Source: an uncultured Pseudomonadota bacterium (GTDB lineage: Bacteria > Pseudomonadota > Gammaproteobacteria > Xanthomonadales > Ahniellaceae). From it: a stretch of 5,696 nucleotides of DNA. The notes beneath the pieces are model-generated. The model saw only the letters and a program-made list of their open reading frames with translations. It was not told the origin of the DNA and did no database searches. The position numbers and the translations under genes are program-made. Shown in pieces: positions 1 to 5,641 of this stretch (positions are counted from its first letter, which is position 1; every line of letters begins with the position of its first letter). The DNA is taken from the NCBI GenBank assembly GCA_937996755.1, contig CALKUS010000292.1, forward strand, positions 1 to 5,696. Direction: 5' to 3'.

Positions 1-60
1 GCAGATGCGGTTTTCCTGCAGCGTGGGGTGGCGCAGCTTCGGCTTGGCGAGGTATGTCAT
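1..60 (-). CDS. korB: 2-oxoacid:acceptor oxidoreductase beta subunit, N-terminal 20 codons only
   Basis: Only the first 20 codons lie in the window; the gene runs off the left edge. The peptide begins MTYLAKPKLRHPTLQ, the sort of short leader that precedes the thiamine-diphosphate domain in KorB-type beta subunits. The subunit would bind TPP and usually a [4Fe-4S] cluster and carry out the decarboxylation together with the alpha subunit. The ATG (60-58) overlaps the korA stop in the arrangement ATGA. A GGAG at 71-68 sits 7 bases upstream, so the start is well supported. The identity rests mainly on position directly after korA, the usual order for this enzyme, because no catalytic motif is visible in 20 residues. 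Confidence 0.8.
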   Translation of the reverse strand, partial: MTYLAKPKLRHPTLQENRIC

Positions 61-1919
61 GCGCCTTCTCCCTGCAGCACGTGCGGCCGCACGCCGCGCG
101 CGGCGAGCCGCTCCGCGATCGCGCTCACGATGAAGCGCGCCGTGATCGGCGTGCCGTCGTAATGCAGCACCGGCTCGACGCGCGCCGGGTCGATGCCGAA
201 CTCGTTGACGATGAGCGAGCGCAGCTGCGCGTCGCGATTCTGCTCCACGACGTACACGTGCTCGTGCGCGCGGATGAATTCGTCCACGTCGTCGGGGAAC
301 GGGAAGCCGCGCACGCGCAGGACGTCGACGAAGTGGCCGGCGTGCTCGAGCGCGTCGATCGCTTCCGCCATCGCCGGGCTCGTCGATCCGTAGTAGATGG
401 CGCCGAACGACGTCGCGCGCTTCGCGCGCCGGAGCACGGGCTGCGGCAGCAGCGCCTTCGCCGTCTCGAACTTCCGCAGCAGGCGGGTGACGTTGTAGAC
501 GTAGTCGGGGCCCTTCTCGGAATAGCGCGCGTACGGATCCTTCGTCGTGCCGCGCGTGAAGAAGCTGCCCTTCTCGGGATGCGTGCCGGGATACGTGCGG
601 TAGGGAATACCGTCGCCGTCGACGTCCTTGTAGCGGCCGAACTCGCGCCCGGATTCGAGCTCCTCGGCCGTCATCACCTTGCCGCGGTCGTATTCGCGCG
701 CCGGGTCCCAGGCGAACGGTTCGCACAGCCGCTGGTTCATGCCGATGTCGAGGTCGGTCATCACGAACACGGGCGTCTGCAGCCGGTCGGCGAGGTCGAG
801 CGCGAGCGCCGAATGCTCGAAGCACTCGTGCGGATCCTCGGGGAACAGCAGCACGTGCTTGGTGTCGCCGTGGGACGCGTACGCGCACGCGAGCACGTCG
901 GCCTGTTGCGTGCGCGTCGGCATGCCCGTCGACGGCCCGCCGCGCTGCACGTCGATGATCGTGACCGGAATTTCGGCGAAATACGCGAGCCCGATGAACT
1001 CCGTCATCAGCGAGATGCCGGGACCGGACGTCGCGGTGAACGCGCGCGCGCCGTTCCAGCCCGCGCCGACCACCATGCCGATCGACGCGATCTCGTCCTC
1101 GGCCTGCACGATCGCGAACTTGTTCTTCCCGGTTTCAGCGTCGACGCGGAACTTCATGCAGTATTTCTGGAACGCCTCCGCGACCGACGAAGACGGCGTG
1201 ATGGGGTACCACGCGCAGACCGAAGCACCGCCGTAGACGCAGCCGAGCGCGGCCGCCGCGTTGCCTTCCACGAAAATGCGGTCGCCGACGCTGTTCGCCT
1301 TGCGCACGCGCAACCCGATCGCCTTCAGGTTCTGCGCGGCGTAGTCGCGACCCAGGTGCAGCGCACGCACGTTCGAGTCGAGCAGCTTCTCCTTGCCCTT
1401 GTACTGCTCGGAGAACAGCTTCTCGATCGCGGCCGGGTCGATGCCGAGCAGTTGCGACAGCGCGCCGACGTACATGATGTTCTTGAACAGCTGGCGCTGG
1501 CGCGCATCGCTGTACGTCTCGTTGCAGATCTGCGTGAGCGGCATGCCGATCACGGTGATGTCCGCGCGGAACTTGGAGCGCGGCAGCGGCTTGGAATTGT
1601 CGTAGAACAGGTATCCGCCCGGCTCGATCTCCGCGACGTCGCCGTCCCAGGTCTGCGGGTTCATCGCGACCATGAGGTCCACGCCGCCGCGCCGACCGAG
1701 CCAGCCGCGCTCGTTGACGCGCACCTCGTACCAGGTGGGCAGGCCCTGGATGTTCGAGGGGAAGATGTTGCGCGGGCTCACCGGCACGCCCATCCGGAGG
1801 ATCGACTTCGCGAACAGCTCGTTCGCGGATGCGGAGCCGGAGCCGTTCACGTTCGCGAACTTGACGACGAAGTCGTTGGTCGCCTCGATCGGCGTGACGG
1901 TGGAAGGTTCGAGCGTCAC
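57..1919 (-). CDS. korA: 2-oxoacid:acceptor (ferredoxin) oxidoreductase, fused gamma-alpha subunit
   Basis: This is a 620-aa subunit of the CoA-dependent 2-oxoacid oxidoreductases (2-oxoacid + CoA to acyl-CoA + CO2 + two low-potential electrons), probably cytoplasmic. Residues about 17-200 form the gamma domain (FVVKFANVNGSGSASA near the start; GRRGGVDLMVAMN at 76-88). Residues about 215-620 form the alpha pyrimidine-binding and C-terminal domains, with YPITPSSS at 238-245, QAEDEIASIGM at 272-282, TSGPGISLM at 297-305 and RGGPSTGMPTRTQQADV at 326-342. Length and domain order are normal for KorA-type subunits. The GTG start (1919-1917) overlaps the upstream stop as GTGA and has GGAGG 4 bases before it; conserved sequence begins soon after. 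The reading frame stays open far upstream of this GTG, but that part is the wrong frame of the flavoprotein gene. The family is secure. The substrate (2-oxoglutarate or another 2-oxoacid) is not determined, so the symbol is by similarity. Confidence 0.93.
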   Translation of the reverse strand: MTLEPSTVTPIEATNDFVVKFANVNGSGSASANELFAKSILRMGVPVSPRNIFPSNIQGLPTWYEVRVNERGWLGRRGGVDLMVAMNPQTWDGDVAEIEPGGYLFYDNSKPLPRSKFRADITVIGMPLTQICNETYSDARQRQLFKNIMYVGALSQLLGIDPAAIEKLFSEQYKGKEKLLDSNVRALHLGRDYAAQNLKAIGLRVRKANSVGDRIFVEGNAAAALGCVYGGASVCAWYPITPSSSVAEAFQKYCMKFRVDAETGKNKFAIVQAEDEIASIGMVVGAGWNGARAFTATSGPGISLMTEFIGLAYFAEIPVTIIDVQRGGPSTGMPTRTQQADVLACAYASHGDTKHVLLFPEDPHECFEHSALALDLADRLQTPVFVMTDLDIGMNQRLCEPFAWDPAREYDRGKVMTAEELESGREFGRYKDVDGDGIPYRTYPGTHPEKGSFFTRGTTKDPYARYSEKGPDYVYNVTRLLRKFETAKALLPQPVLRRAKRATSFGAIYYGSTSPAMAEAIDALEHAGHFVDVLRVRGFPFPDDVDEFIRAHEHVYVVEQNRDAQLRSLIVNEFGIDPARVEPVLHYDGTPITARFIVSAIAERLAARGVRPHVLQGEGA

Positions 1920-3739
1920 GCCGCCTCCAGCTTCTTCTTCGTGCCGCGGCAACCGGGGCCCGCGTGCACCATCTGGATGAGCGATTTCTGCATGTCCCAT
2001 GCACCCGTCGGGCAACGCTCGGCGCACAGGCCGCAGTGCAGGCAGACGTCCTCGTCCTTCACCATCACGCGCTGCGTCTTCAGCGGATCGGAGACGTACA
2101 GGTCCTGCGTCGCGTTGAGCGCCGGCGCCGACAATCGCGTGCGCAGTTCCGCTTCCTCGCCGTTCGCGGTGAACGTGATGCAGTCCATCGGGCAGATGTC
2201 GACGCACGCATCGCACTCGATGCACTGGTCCTTCTTGAACACCGTCTGCACGTCGCAGTTCAGGCAACGCTGCGCCTCGCGGAACGCCGTCGCGGGATCG
2301 AAGCCCAGCTCGACTTCGGCCGTGATCGACTTCAGCGTGTGCTCGGCGGGCGCCCACGGCACCTTGTAGCGCTCGTCGAGCGCCACTTCGTTGTCGTAGC
2401 TCCACTCGTGGATGCCCATTTTCTGCGACACGAGGTTCAGCAGCGGCGACGGGCGCTCGCGCGGATCGAAGCCCTGCAGCATGCGGTCGATGCTCACCGC
2501 GGCCGCATGGCCGTGCGCGACGGCCCAGATGATGTTCTTCGGGCCGAACGCGGCGTCGCCGCCGAACAGCACGTGCGGCACGGACGACTGCATCGTCTCC
2601 TTGTCGACCACCGGCATGCCCCACTCGTCGAACGCGAGGCCGAGGTCGCGCTCGATCCACGGGAACGCGTTCTCCTGGCCGACCGCGATCAGCACGTCGT
2701 CGCACTCGAAGAACTGCGGCGGCTTGCCGGTCGAGACGAGCGCCTTGCGGCCCTTCGCATCGATGCTCGGCGCGACCTCGTCGAAGCGCATGCCGACGAG
2801 CTTGCCGCCTTCGTGCACGAATTCGAGCGGCACGAGGAAGTTCAGGATCGGGATGCCTTCGTGCATGGCGTCTTCCTTTTCCCACGGAGACGCCTTCATC
2901 TCGGCGAAGCCCGAGCGCACGATCACCTTCACGTCGTCGCCGCCGAGGCGACGCGCAGAGCGGCAGCAGTCCATCGCCGTGTTGCCGCCGCCGAGCACGA
3001 TCACGCGCCTGCCGATGGACGTGACGTGCTGGAACGAGACGGATGCGAGCCAGTCGATGCCGACGTGGATGTTCGCAGCCGCTTCGCTGCGCCCGGGCAG
3101 CGGCAGGTCGCGCCCGCGCGGCGCGCCGCATCCGACGAACACCGCGTCCCAGCCTTCGCGCATCAGCGCGCCGAGCGAATCGATGCGCCGCTTCGCGACG
3201 AACTGCGCGCCGAGGCCGAGGATCCAGCCCACTTCCTCGTCGATCACTTCTTCCGGCAGGCGGAAGCGCGGCACCTGCGTGCGCATGAAGCCGCCGGCCT
3301 TCGCCTCGGCATCGAACACGACGACTTCGTAGCCGAGCGGCGCGAGGTCGCGCGCGACGGTCAGCGATGCCGGGCCGGCGCCGACGCAGGCGATGCGCTT
3401 GCCATTGCGCGGTGCCGTCGCCGGCATGCGACCGTGCACGTCGCCCTTGAAGTCGGCCGCGACGCGCTTCAGGCGGCAGATCGCGACGGGCTCGGGCTGG
3501 TCGCCGTTGTTCTCCTCGACGCGGCCGCGCCGGCACGCCGGCTCGCAGGGCCGGTCGCAGGTACGACCGAGGATTCCGGGGAAGACGTTCGAAGCCCAGT
3601 TGACCATGTACGCATCGGCGTAACGGCCCGCCGCGATCAACCGGATGTACTCGGGAACCGGGGTGTGGGCCGGACAGGCCCACTGGCAATCGACGACCTT
3701 GTGGAAGTATTCGGGATCGCGAATATCGGTGGGACGCAC
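1916..3739 (-). CDS. GltD-like FAD/NAD(P) oxidoreductase with C-terminal 2x[4Fe-4S] ferredoxin domain
   Basis: This 607-aa protein looks like the electron-transfer subunit of the Kor complex, linking NAD(P)(H) to the low-potential electrons of KorAB. Residues 1-100 are a GltD-type N-terminal Fe-S region (C18-x3-C22-P, then C61-x3-C65-x3-C69). FAD is bound by VGAGPAS (119-125) and the late GGDAAFGPKNI (393-403); NAD(P) by VLGGGNTAMD (248-257). After a CLNC pair (C492, C495) comes a bacterial ferredoxin tail: C506-x2-C509-x2-C512-x3-C516-P and C566-x2-C569-x2-C572-x3-C576-P. The organisation recalls GltD, AegA-like proteins and KorC of Azoarcus evansii (from memory). The chosen GTG (3739-3737) lies 7 bases after AGGAGG and directly precedes conserved sequence (RPTDIRDPEYF). 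An in-frame GTG 6 bases upstream is too close to the ribosome-binding site. The gene leads the operon and overlaps korA by 4 bases. It is not GltD itself: no gltB is adjacent and the ferredoxin tail is extra. Confidence 0.9.
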   Translation of the reverse strand: MRPTDIRDPEYFHKVVDCQWACPAHTPVPEYIRLIAAGRYADAYMVNWASNVFPGILGRTCDRPCEPACRRGRVEENNGDQPEPVAICRLKRVAADFKGDVHGRMPATAPRNGKRIACVGAGPASLTVARDLAPLGYEVVVFDAEAKAGGFMRTQVPRFRLPEEVIDEEVGWILGLGAQFVAKRRIDSLGALMREGWDAVFVGCGAPRGRDLPLPGRSEAAANIHVGIDWLASVSFQHVTSIGRRVIVLGGGNTAMDCCRSARRLGGDDVKVIVRSGFAEMKASPWEKEDAMHEGIPILNFLVPLEFVHEGGKLVGMRFDEVAPSIDAKGRKALVSTGKPPQFFECDDVLIAVGQENAFPWIERDLGLAFDEWGMPVVDKETMQSSVPHVLFGGDAAFGPKNIIWAVAHGHAAAVSIDRMLQGFDPRERPSPLLNLVSQKMGIHEWSYDNEVALDERYKVPWAPAEHTLKSITAEVELGFDPATAFREAQRCLNCDVQTVFKKDQCIECDACVDICPMDCITFTANGEEAELRTRLSAPALNATQDLYVSDPLKTQRVMVKDEDVCLHCGLCAERCPTGAWDMQKSLIQMVHAGPGCRGTKKKLEAA

Positions 3740-3746
3740 CCTCACC

Positions 3747-3752
3747 CCTCCT
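3747..3752 (-). promoter_or_regulatory. Ribosome-binding site AGGAGG for the flavoprotein gene; decides the start
   Basis: On the minus strand AGGAGG is followed by two in-frame GTG codons, at 3745-3743 and 3739-3737. The first leaves only 1 base of spacing and the second leaves 7. The second is therefore the likely start, although the frame is open without a stop to about 4624. Confidence 0.8.
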
Positions 3753-3802
3753 GCAAGGGCGGAGTCAGAACCGCGCAGTGCATCGGCTTCGATGTCACTG
3801 GT

Positions 3803-3876
3803 CGCACCCACACCCCCGCCAGCGCGCGCTGCGCGCTGGCAGCCCCCTGACTCAGGGGGCGGAAAAGCGTGGGTCG
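3803..3876. repeat. Compact double-hairpin (three-way-junction-like) element, REP-like candidate
   Basis: Two strong inverted repeats sit side by side. The first is GCCAGCGCGC (3818-3827), loop GCT, GCGCGCTGGC (3831-3840). The second is GCCCCCTGA (3842-3850), one C, TCAGGGGGC (3852-3860). They are enclosed by an outer, bulged stem in which ACCCAC (3806-3811) pairs with GTGGGT (3869-3874), extended by two pairs across a bulged C. This could be a short interspersed palindromic repeat, a structured part of the operon leader, or a bidirectional transcription barrier; neither side has a T-tract, so it is not a classic intrinsic terminator. Only one copy is in the window, so the repeat call is inference. 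Confidence 0.5.
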
Positions 3877-3950
3877 TTCGGACGCTCCCTCGCAATTGCG
3901 CTGTTCGCGCGACACGGCGCCCCCGCCGGTCGGACGAAGCAGCGAGGTCG

Positions 3951-3979
3951 ACTATATCGCGGGTCCGACGGAAAGCCAG
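3951..3979 (-). promoter_or_regulatory. Weak sigma-70-like promoter candidate for the Kor operon
   Basis: On the minus strand TATAGT (3956-3951) makes a fair -10 box. At 17-base spacing lies CTGGCT (3979-3974), which matches only 3 of 6 bases of the -35 consensus. It is one of the few AT-rich spots in the intergenic region. If used, it would give a leader of roughly 200 bases containing the double-hairpin element. Confidence 0.25.
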
Positions 3980-4098
3980 CGACGCGCGGCGCGCTTTCGT
4001 CGCTCGTGCGGGCGCCAGCCGCAGACCTGCCGCCATCGCCTCGTTTGCACGGCGACGCGCGGCGATACCGGGCTTTCCGCCGCGCGAATGTCGCGACA

Positions 4099-4115
4099 CG
4101 TCACCCACGGTGACG
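4099..4115. promoter_or_regulatory. 17-bp perfect dyad, possible operator
   Basis: CGTCACC, a 3-base centre CAC, then GGTGACG form a perfect inverted repeat centred about 98 bases upstream of the plus-strand start at 4205. The size and symmetry would suit a dimeric regulator, but I recognise no specific regulator and a short RNA hairpin is equally possible. Confidence 0.3.
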
Positions 4116-4204
4116 ACTCGTGAGCAGGCGCTGCGCTCGCTCGCAGCAAGCCCCACAGTATGCGGCCTGGGGCGGCAGACATTTCTCACGCAAGGAGTTT
4201 CACC

Positions 4205-4669
4205 ATGGCAGACATCAAGAAGGATCATTCGGTCGGTTCCGCGGCGGGCGCCACGGCGGGCGTCGTGACGGGTGCCGGTATCGGCGGCGCGGTCGGCGGC
4301 CCGGTGGGCGCGGCGGTCGGTGCGGTGGTCGGTGCGGTCGCGGGCGCGAAGGCCGGCGATTCCGTCGCCGAAGCCGTGAACCCGACGGCGTACAACGACT
4401 ACTGGAAGACGTCGTACACGTCGCGCCCGTACTACAACTCGCAGTACGTGTGGGACGACTACTCGCCGGCGTACAAGCTGGGCTACGACAGCTACGGCAC
4501 GTACCGCGGCAAGACGTTCGACAGCGTCTCGAACGACCTCGAGCGCAACTGGGACAAGGTGAAGGGCAACTCCCGCCTGGCCTGGAACGACGCCAAGCAG
4601 GCCGCCCGCGACGGCTGGCACCACATCGAGCGCGCGCTGCCGGGCGATGCGGATGGGGATGGTCGCTGA
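4205..4669 (+). CDS. Glycine-zipper protein with conserved tyrosine-rich C-terminal region, function unknown
   Basis: This 154-aa protein has no obvious cleaved signal peptide. Residues 11-51 are a Gly/Ala/Val segment with glycine at every fourth position, the signature of a glycine zipper that packs tightly in or on a membrane. Residues 60-140 are different: eleven tyrosines between 63 and 100, a PAYKLGY stretch at 88-94, then a W- and charge-rich part (NWDKVK near 115-120; AWNDAKQAARDGW at 126-138). I recall this tail type in uncharacterised proteobacterial proteins, some thought to be stress- or envelope-related, but no biochemical role is known to me. The ATG is supported by AAGGAG at 4192-4197 with 7-base spacing; an open extension to 4160 lacks such a site. 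The gene is monocistronic or leads into the structured spacer. It is divergent from the Kor operon with no evident functional link. Confidence 0.85.
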   Translation: MADIKKDHSVGSAAGATAGVVTGAGIGGAVGGPVGAAVGAVVGAVAGAKAGDSVAEAVNPTAYNDYWKTSYTSRPYYNSQYVWDDYSPAYKLGYDSYGTYRGKTFDSVSNDLERNWDKVKGNSRLAWNDAKQAARDGWHHIERALPGDADGDGR

Positions 4670-4677
4670 GGGCGCCT

Positions 4678-4702
4678 TGCAGTCGCCTTATTGGCGACTG
4701 CA
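4678..4702. other. Strong stem-loop just downstream of the glycine-zipper gene
   Basis: TGCAGTCGCC (4678-4687), loop TTATT, GGCGACTGCA (4693-4702) is a perfect 10-bp stem starting 8 bases after the stop codon. No T-tract follows, so it is more likely an mRNA 3'-end stabiliser or a Rho-assisted stop than an intrinsic terminator. Confidence 0.55.
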
Positions 4703-4857
4703 GCCCGAAGCGGGTGAGGCAGGATGCCGAACGGACGACCCTCAGTGGTCTCGATGCAGGTTTCGCAGGGACGCACACGCTGCCCGCTTCAGCCTGAAGG
4801 CTGCGTAACACCAGAGGCCCGCCACCCGGCGGGCCTCTTCCTTTCGGGGGCTTTTTT
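4703..4857 (+). ncRNA. Speculative structured small RNA or long 3' UTR ending at an intrinsic terminator
   Basis: Between the stem-loop at 4678-4702 and the terminator there is no credible gene but much potential pairing. GAAGCGGG (4707-4714) can pair with CCCGCTTC (4783-4790). GGCA/TGCC and GACC/GGTC mini-hairpins fall inside, and CAGCC-TGAA-GGCTG lies at 4790-4803. It resembles no RNA family I know (not 6S, 4.5S, tmRNA or RNase P), and no promoter is evident. It could equally be the 3' UTR of the upstream gene. Confidence 0.2.
4814..4857 (+). terminator. Intrinsic terminator for the glycine-zipper transcription unit
   Basis: GAGGCCCGCC (4814-4823), loop ACCC, GGCGGGCCTC (4828-4837) form a perfect 10-bp GC-rich stem. 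It is followed on the plus strand by a T-rich stretch (4838-4845) and then six consecutive T at 4852-4857. The tail is on the plus-strand side only, which fits transcripts coming from 4205 and isolates the next gene at 4912. Confidence 0.8.
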
Positions 4858-4893
4858 CCGGCACCCGATTGGCGCAGCATCGGCGAAGGGACA

Positions 4894-4909
4894 TCGAACG
4901 GGGGTTCGA
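4894..4909 (+). promoter_or_regulatory. Inverted repeat around the ribosome-binding region of the 81-aa gene
   Basis: TCGAAC (4894-4899), GGGG, GTTCGA (4904-4909) form a 6-bp stem whose loop is the only purine-rich Shine-Dalgarno candidate (GGGGG at 4900-4904), two bases before the ATG at 4912. The pairing could limit ribosome access. It is seen in sequence; the function is inferred. Confidence 0.4.
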
Positions 4910-4911
4910 AC

Positions 4912-5157
4912 ATGGCGACGCAACAGGCGACCGGCGTGAACGCCGTACTTCGCGACATCCGGATTTCGCTTTCCGAGCTGTTCACGGGCGGCGGCAGGCT
5001 GGAGCCGAAGGAAGAGCTGCTCGTCGAGGTCCTGTTCGGGCTGCTCGGCGTCATGGCCTTCCTGATCTCGATGGTGTTGCAGAACAACCGCAAACGCGCA
5101 GCTGCCGCCGGGTCGGCTCCGCCCTCCCCGGGAGACCATCGCCGCCTGGACGATTGA
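4912..5157 (+). CDS. Small single-pass membrane protein, function unknown
   Basis: This 81-aa protein has one clear hydrophobic segment at about residues 36-56 (LLVEVLFGLLGVMAFLISMV), followed at once by NNRKR, so by the positive-inside rule the C-terminus is likely cytoplasmic. Residues 1-35 are mixed, with an amphipathic-looking stretch (VLRDIRISLSELF at 12-24) and an acidic PKEE just before the membrane segment. The tail is Ala/Pro-rich and polar. I do not recognise a family. The ATG has a G-run (GGGGG, 4900-4904) 7 bases upstream, enclosed by an inverted repeat. The gene is separated from the upstream gene by a terminator and ends only 7 bases from the end of the convergent minus-strand gene. 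A real gene is likely because of the coherent membrane segment and codon phase. Confidence 0.65.
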   Translation: MATQQATGVNAVLRDIRISLSELFTGGGRLEPKEELLVEVLFGLLGVMAFLISMVLQNNRKRAAAAGSAPPSPGDHRRLDD

Positions 5158-5164
5158 CCCGCCC

Positions 5165-5641
5165 TTAGTGCATGTCCCGCCGGGTCGACTCGTCCCCGTC
5201 CGAACTGGCGGGGTTCATATCGGTCGCGTCCCGGCCGATGGGCTGGTCACGGGGTTCGTCCGTCATCACCGGCACGCGGTACGGGTTCTCCGCCCCCGTG
5301 TGCTGTTCCAGCGCCACGGGTTGCGGCTCGTTCGCGTTCTCGTCGGACCCGATCTGGAAGTCCTCTTCGATCTCCATCGCCGCCTCCAGTTCCTCGTCGA
5401 TGACGCGATACCCCGCCCGGTAGAACGGCGGCAGTTCGCGGTAGCGCGCCGCCTCGTCGCGGAGCACGATGCGCGACCCATCGGCCGTCTGCACGGCCTC
5501 CAGCGGCAGCACCATCTCGTTGCCGTTGCGCTGGATTACGAGCCCGCTTGCTCGCCGTTCGCCGCGCTCCGCCACCACGTGCGCGACTTCGCCGACGTAC
5601 TGGCCGTCGCGGTCGACGGCGTAGAATCGCGGTCCCGGCAC
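5165..5641 (-). CDS. PRC-barrel-like domain protein with acidic tail; 5' end uncertain
   Basis: The 158-aa reading starts at GTG 5641-5639, which has GGAGG at 5654-5650 with 8-base spacing. Residues about 5-62 match the PRC-barrel pattern: FYAVDRDGQYVGEV (6-19), then GLVIQR (33-38), then VLPLEAVQ (44-51). PRC-barrel domains are small beta-barrels found in the photosynthetic reaction-centre H subunit, RimM and many soluble or stress-linked proteins. Residues 70-100 include an acidic helix-like part (DEELEAAMEIEEDF at 82-95), and the rest is polar and probably disordered. The same frame continues without a stop upstream through HYRTEAEP to the adapter at 5677, so the gene may really start beyond the contig end. 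Assignment to the PRC family is by pattern only; the specific role is unknown. Confidence 0.65.
   Translation of the reverse strand: MPGPRFYAVDRDGQYVGEVAHVVAERGERRASGLVIQRNGNEMVLPLEAVQTADGSRIVLRDEAARYRELPPFYRAGYRVIDEELEAAMEIEEDFQIGSDENANEPQPVALEQHTGAENPYRVPVMTDEPRDQPIGRDATDMNPASSDGDESTRRDMH

Larger units (their letters stand above)
3753..4204. other. Divergent intergenic region without a convincing gene
   Basis: About 450 bases separate the minus-strand operon from the plus-strand glycine-zipper gene. Short open frames exist on both strands, but their translations are arginine- and alanine-rich, lack recognisable motifs and mostly lack ribosome-binding sites, as expected by chance in GC-rich DNA. 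The region holds a double-hairpin element (3803-3876), a weak promoter candidate, a 17-bp dyad (4099-4115) and two small inverted repeats close to the plus-strand gene: GCTGCG/CGCAGC at 4130-4135 and 4142-4147, and GCCCCA/TGGGGC at 4150-4155 and 4168-4173. Confidence 0.7.

Noticed and set aside
54..2369. A 771-codon open frame on the plus strand opposite korA and the end of the flavoprotein gene
   Set aside because: Its translation is dominated by R, H, V, D, A and L without motifs, as expected for the antisense of a GC-rich gene; the minus-strand proteins match known families throughout.
1920..3689. Upstream extension of korA giving a 1210-aa protein in the korA frame
   Set aside because: The added part is the wrong frame of the flavoprotein gene, is arginine-rich and has no domain; the GTG at 1919 with GGAGG and the GTGA overlap explains the start.
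1964..3850. A 628-codon open frame on the plus strand opposite the flavoprotein gene
   Set aside because: It has the same antisense-shadow composition and no recognisable domain, and it lies fully opposite a well-supported gene.
3818..3860. Double palindrome considered as a bidirectional intrinsic terminator
   Set aside because: Neither side has a T-tract, and it lies upstream of both divergent genes rather than at a transcript end.
3740..4624. Upstream extension of the flavoprotein to about 902 aa, antisense to the glycine-zipper gene
   Set aside because: The frame is open only because of GC bias. The extra residues lack motifs, and the AGGAGG-spaced GTG directly precedes conserved sequence.
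4724..4939. A 71-codon plus-strand frame in the spacer, considered as a small gene
   Set aside because: It reads through the intrinsic terminator and overlaps the start of the 81-aa gene, and it shows no domain or good ribosome-binding site.
4215..5093. Minus-strand 292-codon frame across the glycine-zipper gene and terminator
   Set aside because: Its translation is very rich in Arg, Pro and Ser with no motif, and it reads through a strong plus-strand terminator and two better-supported plus-strand genes.
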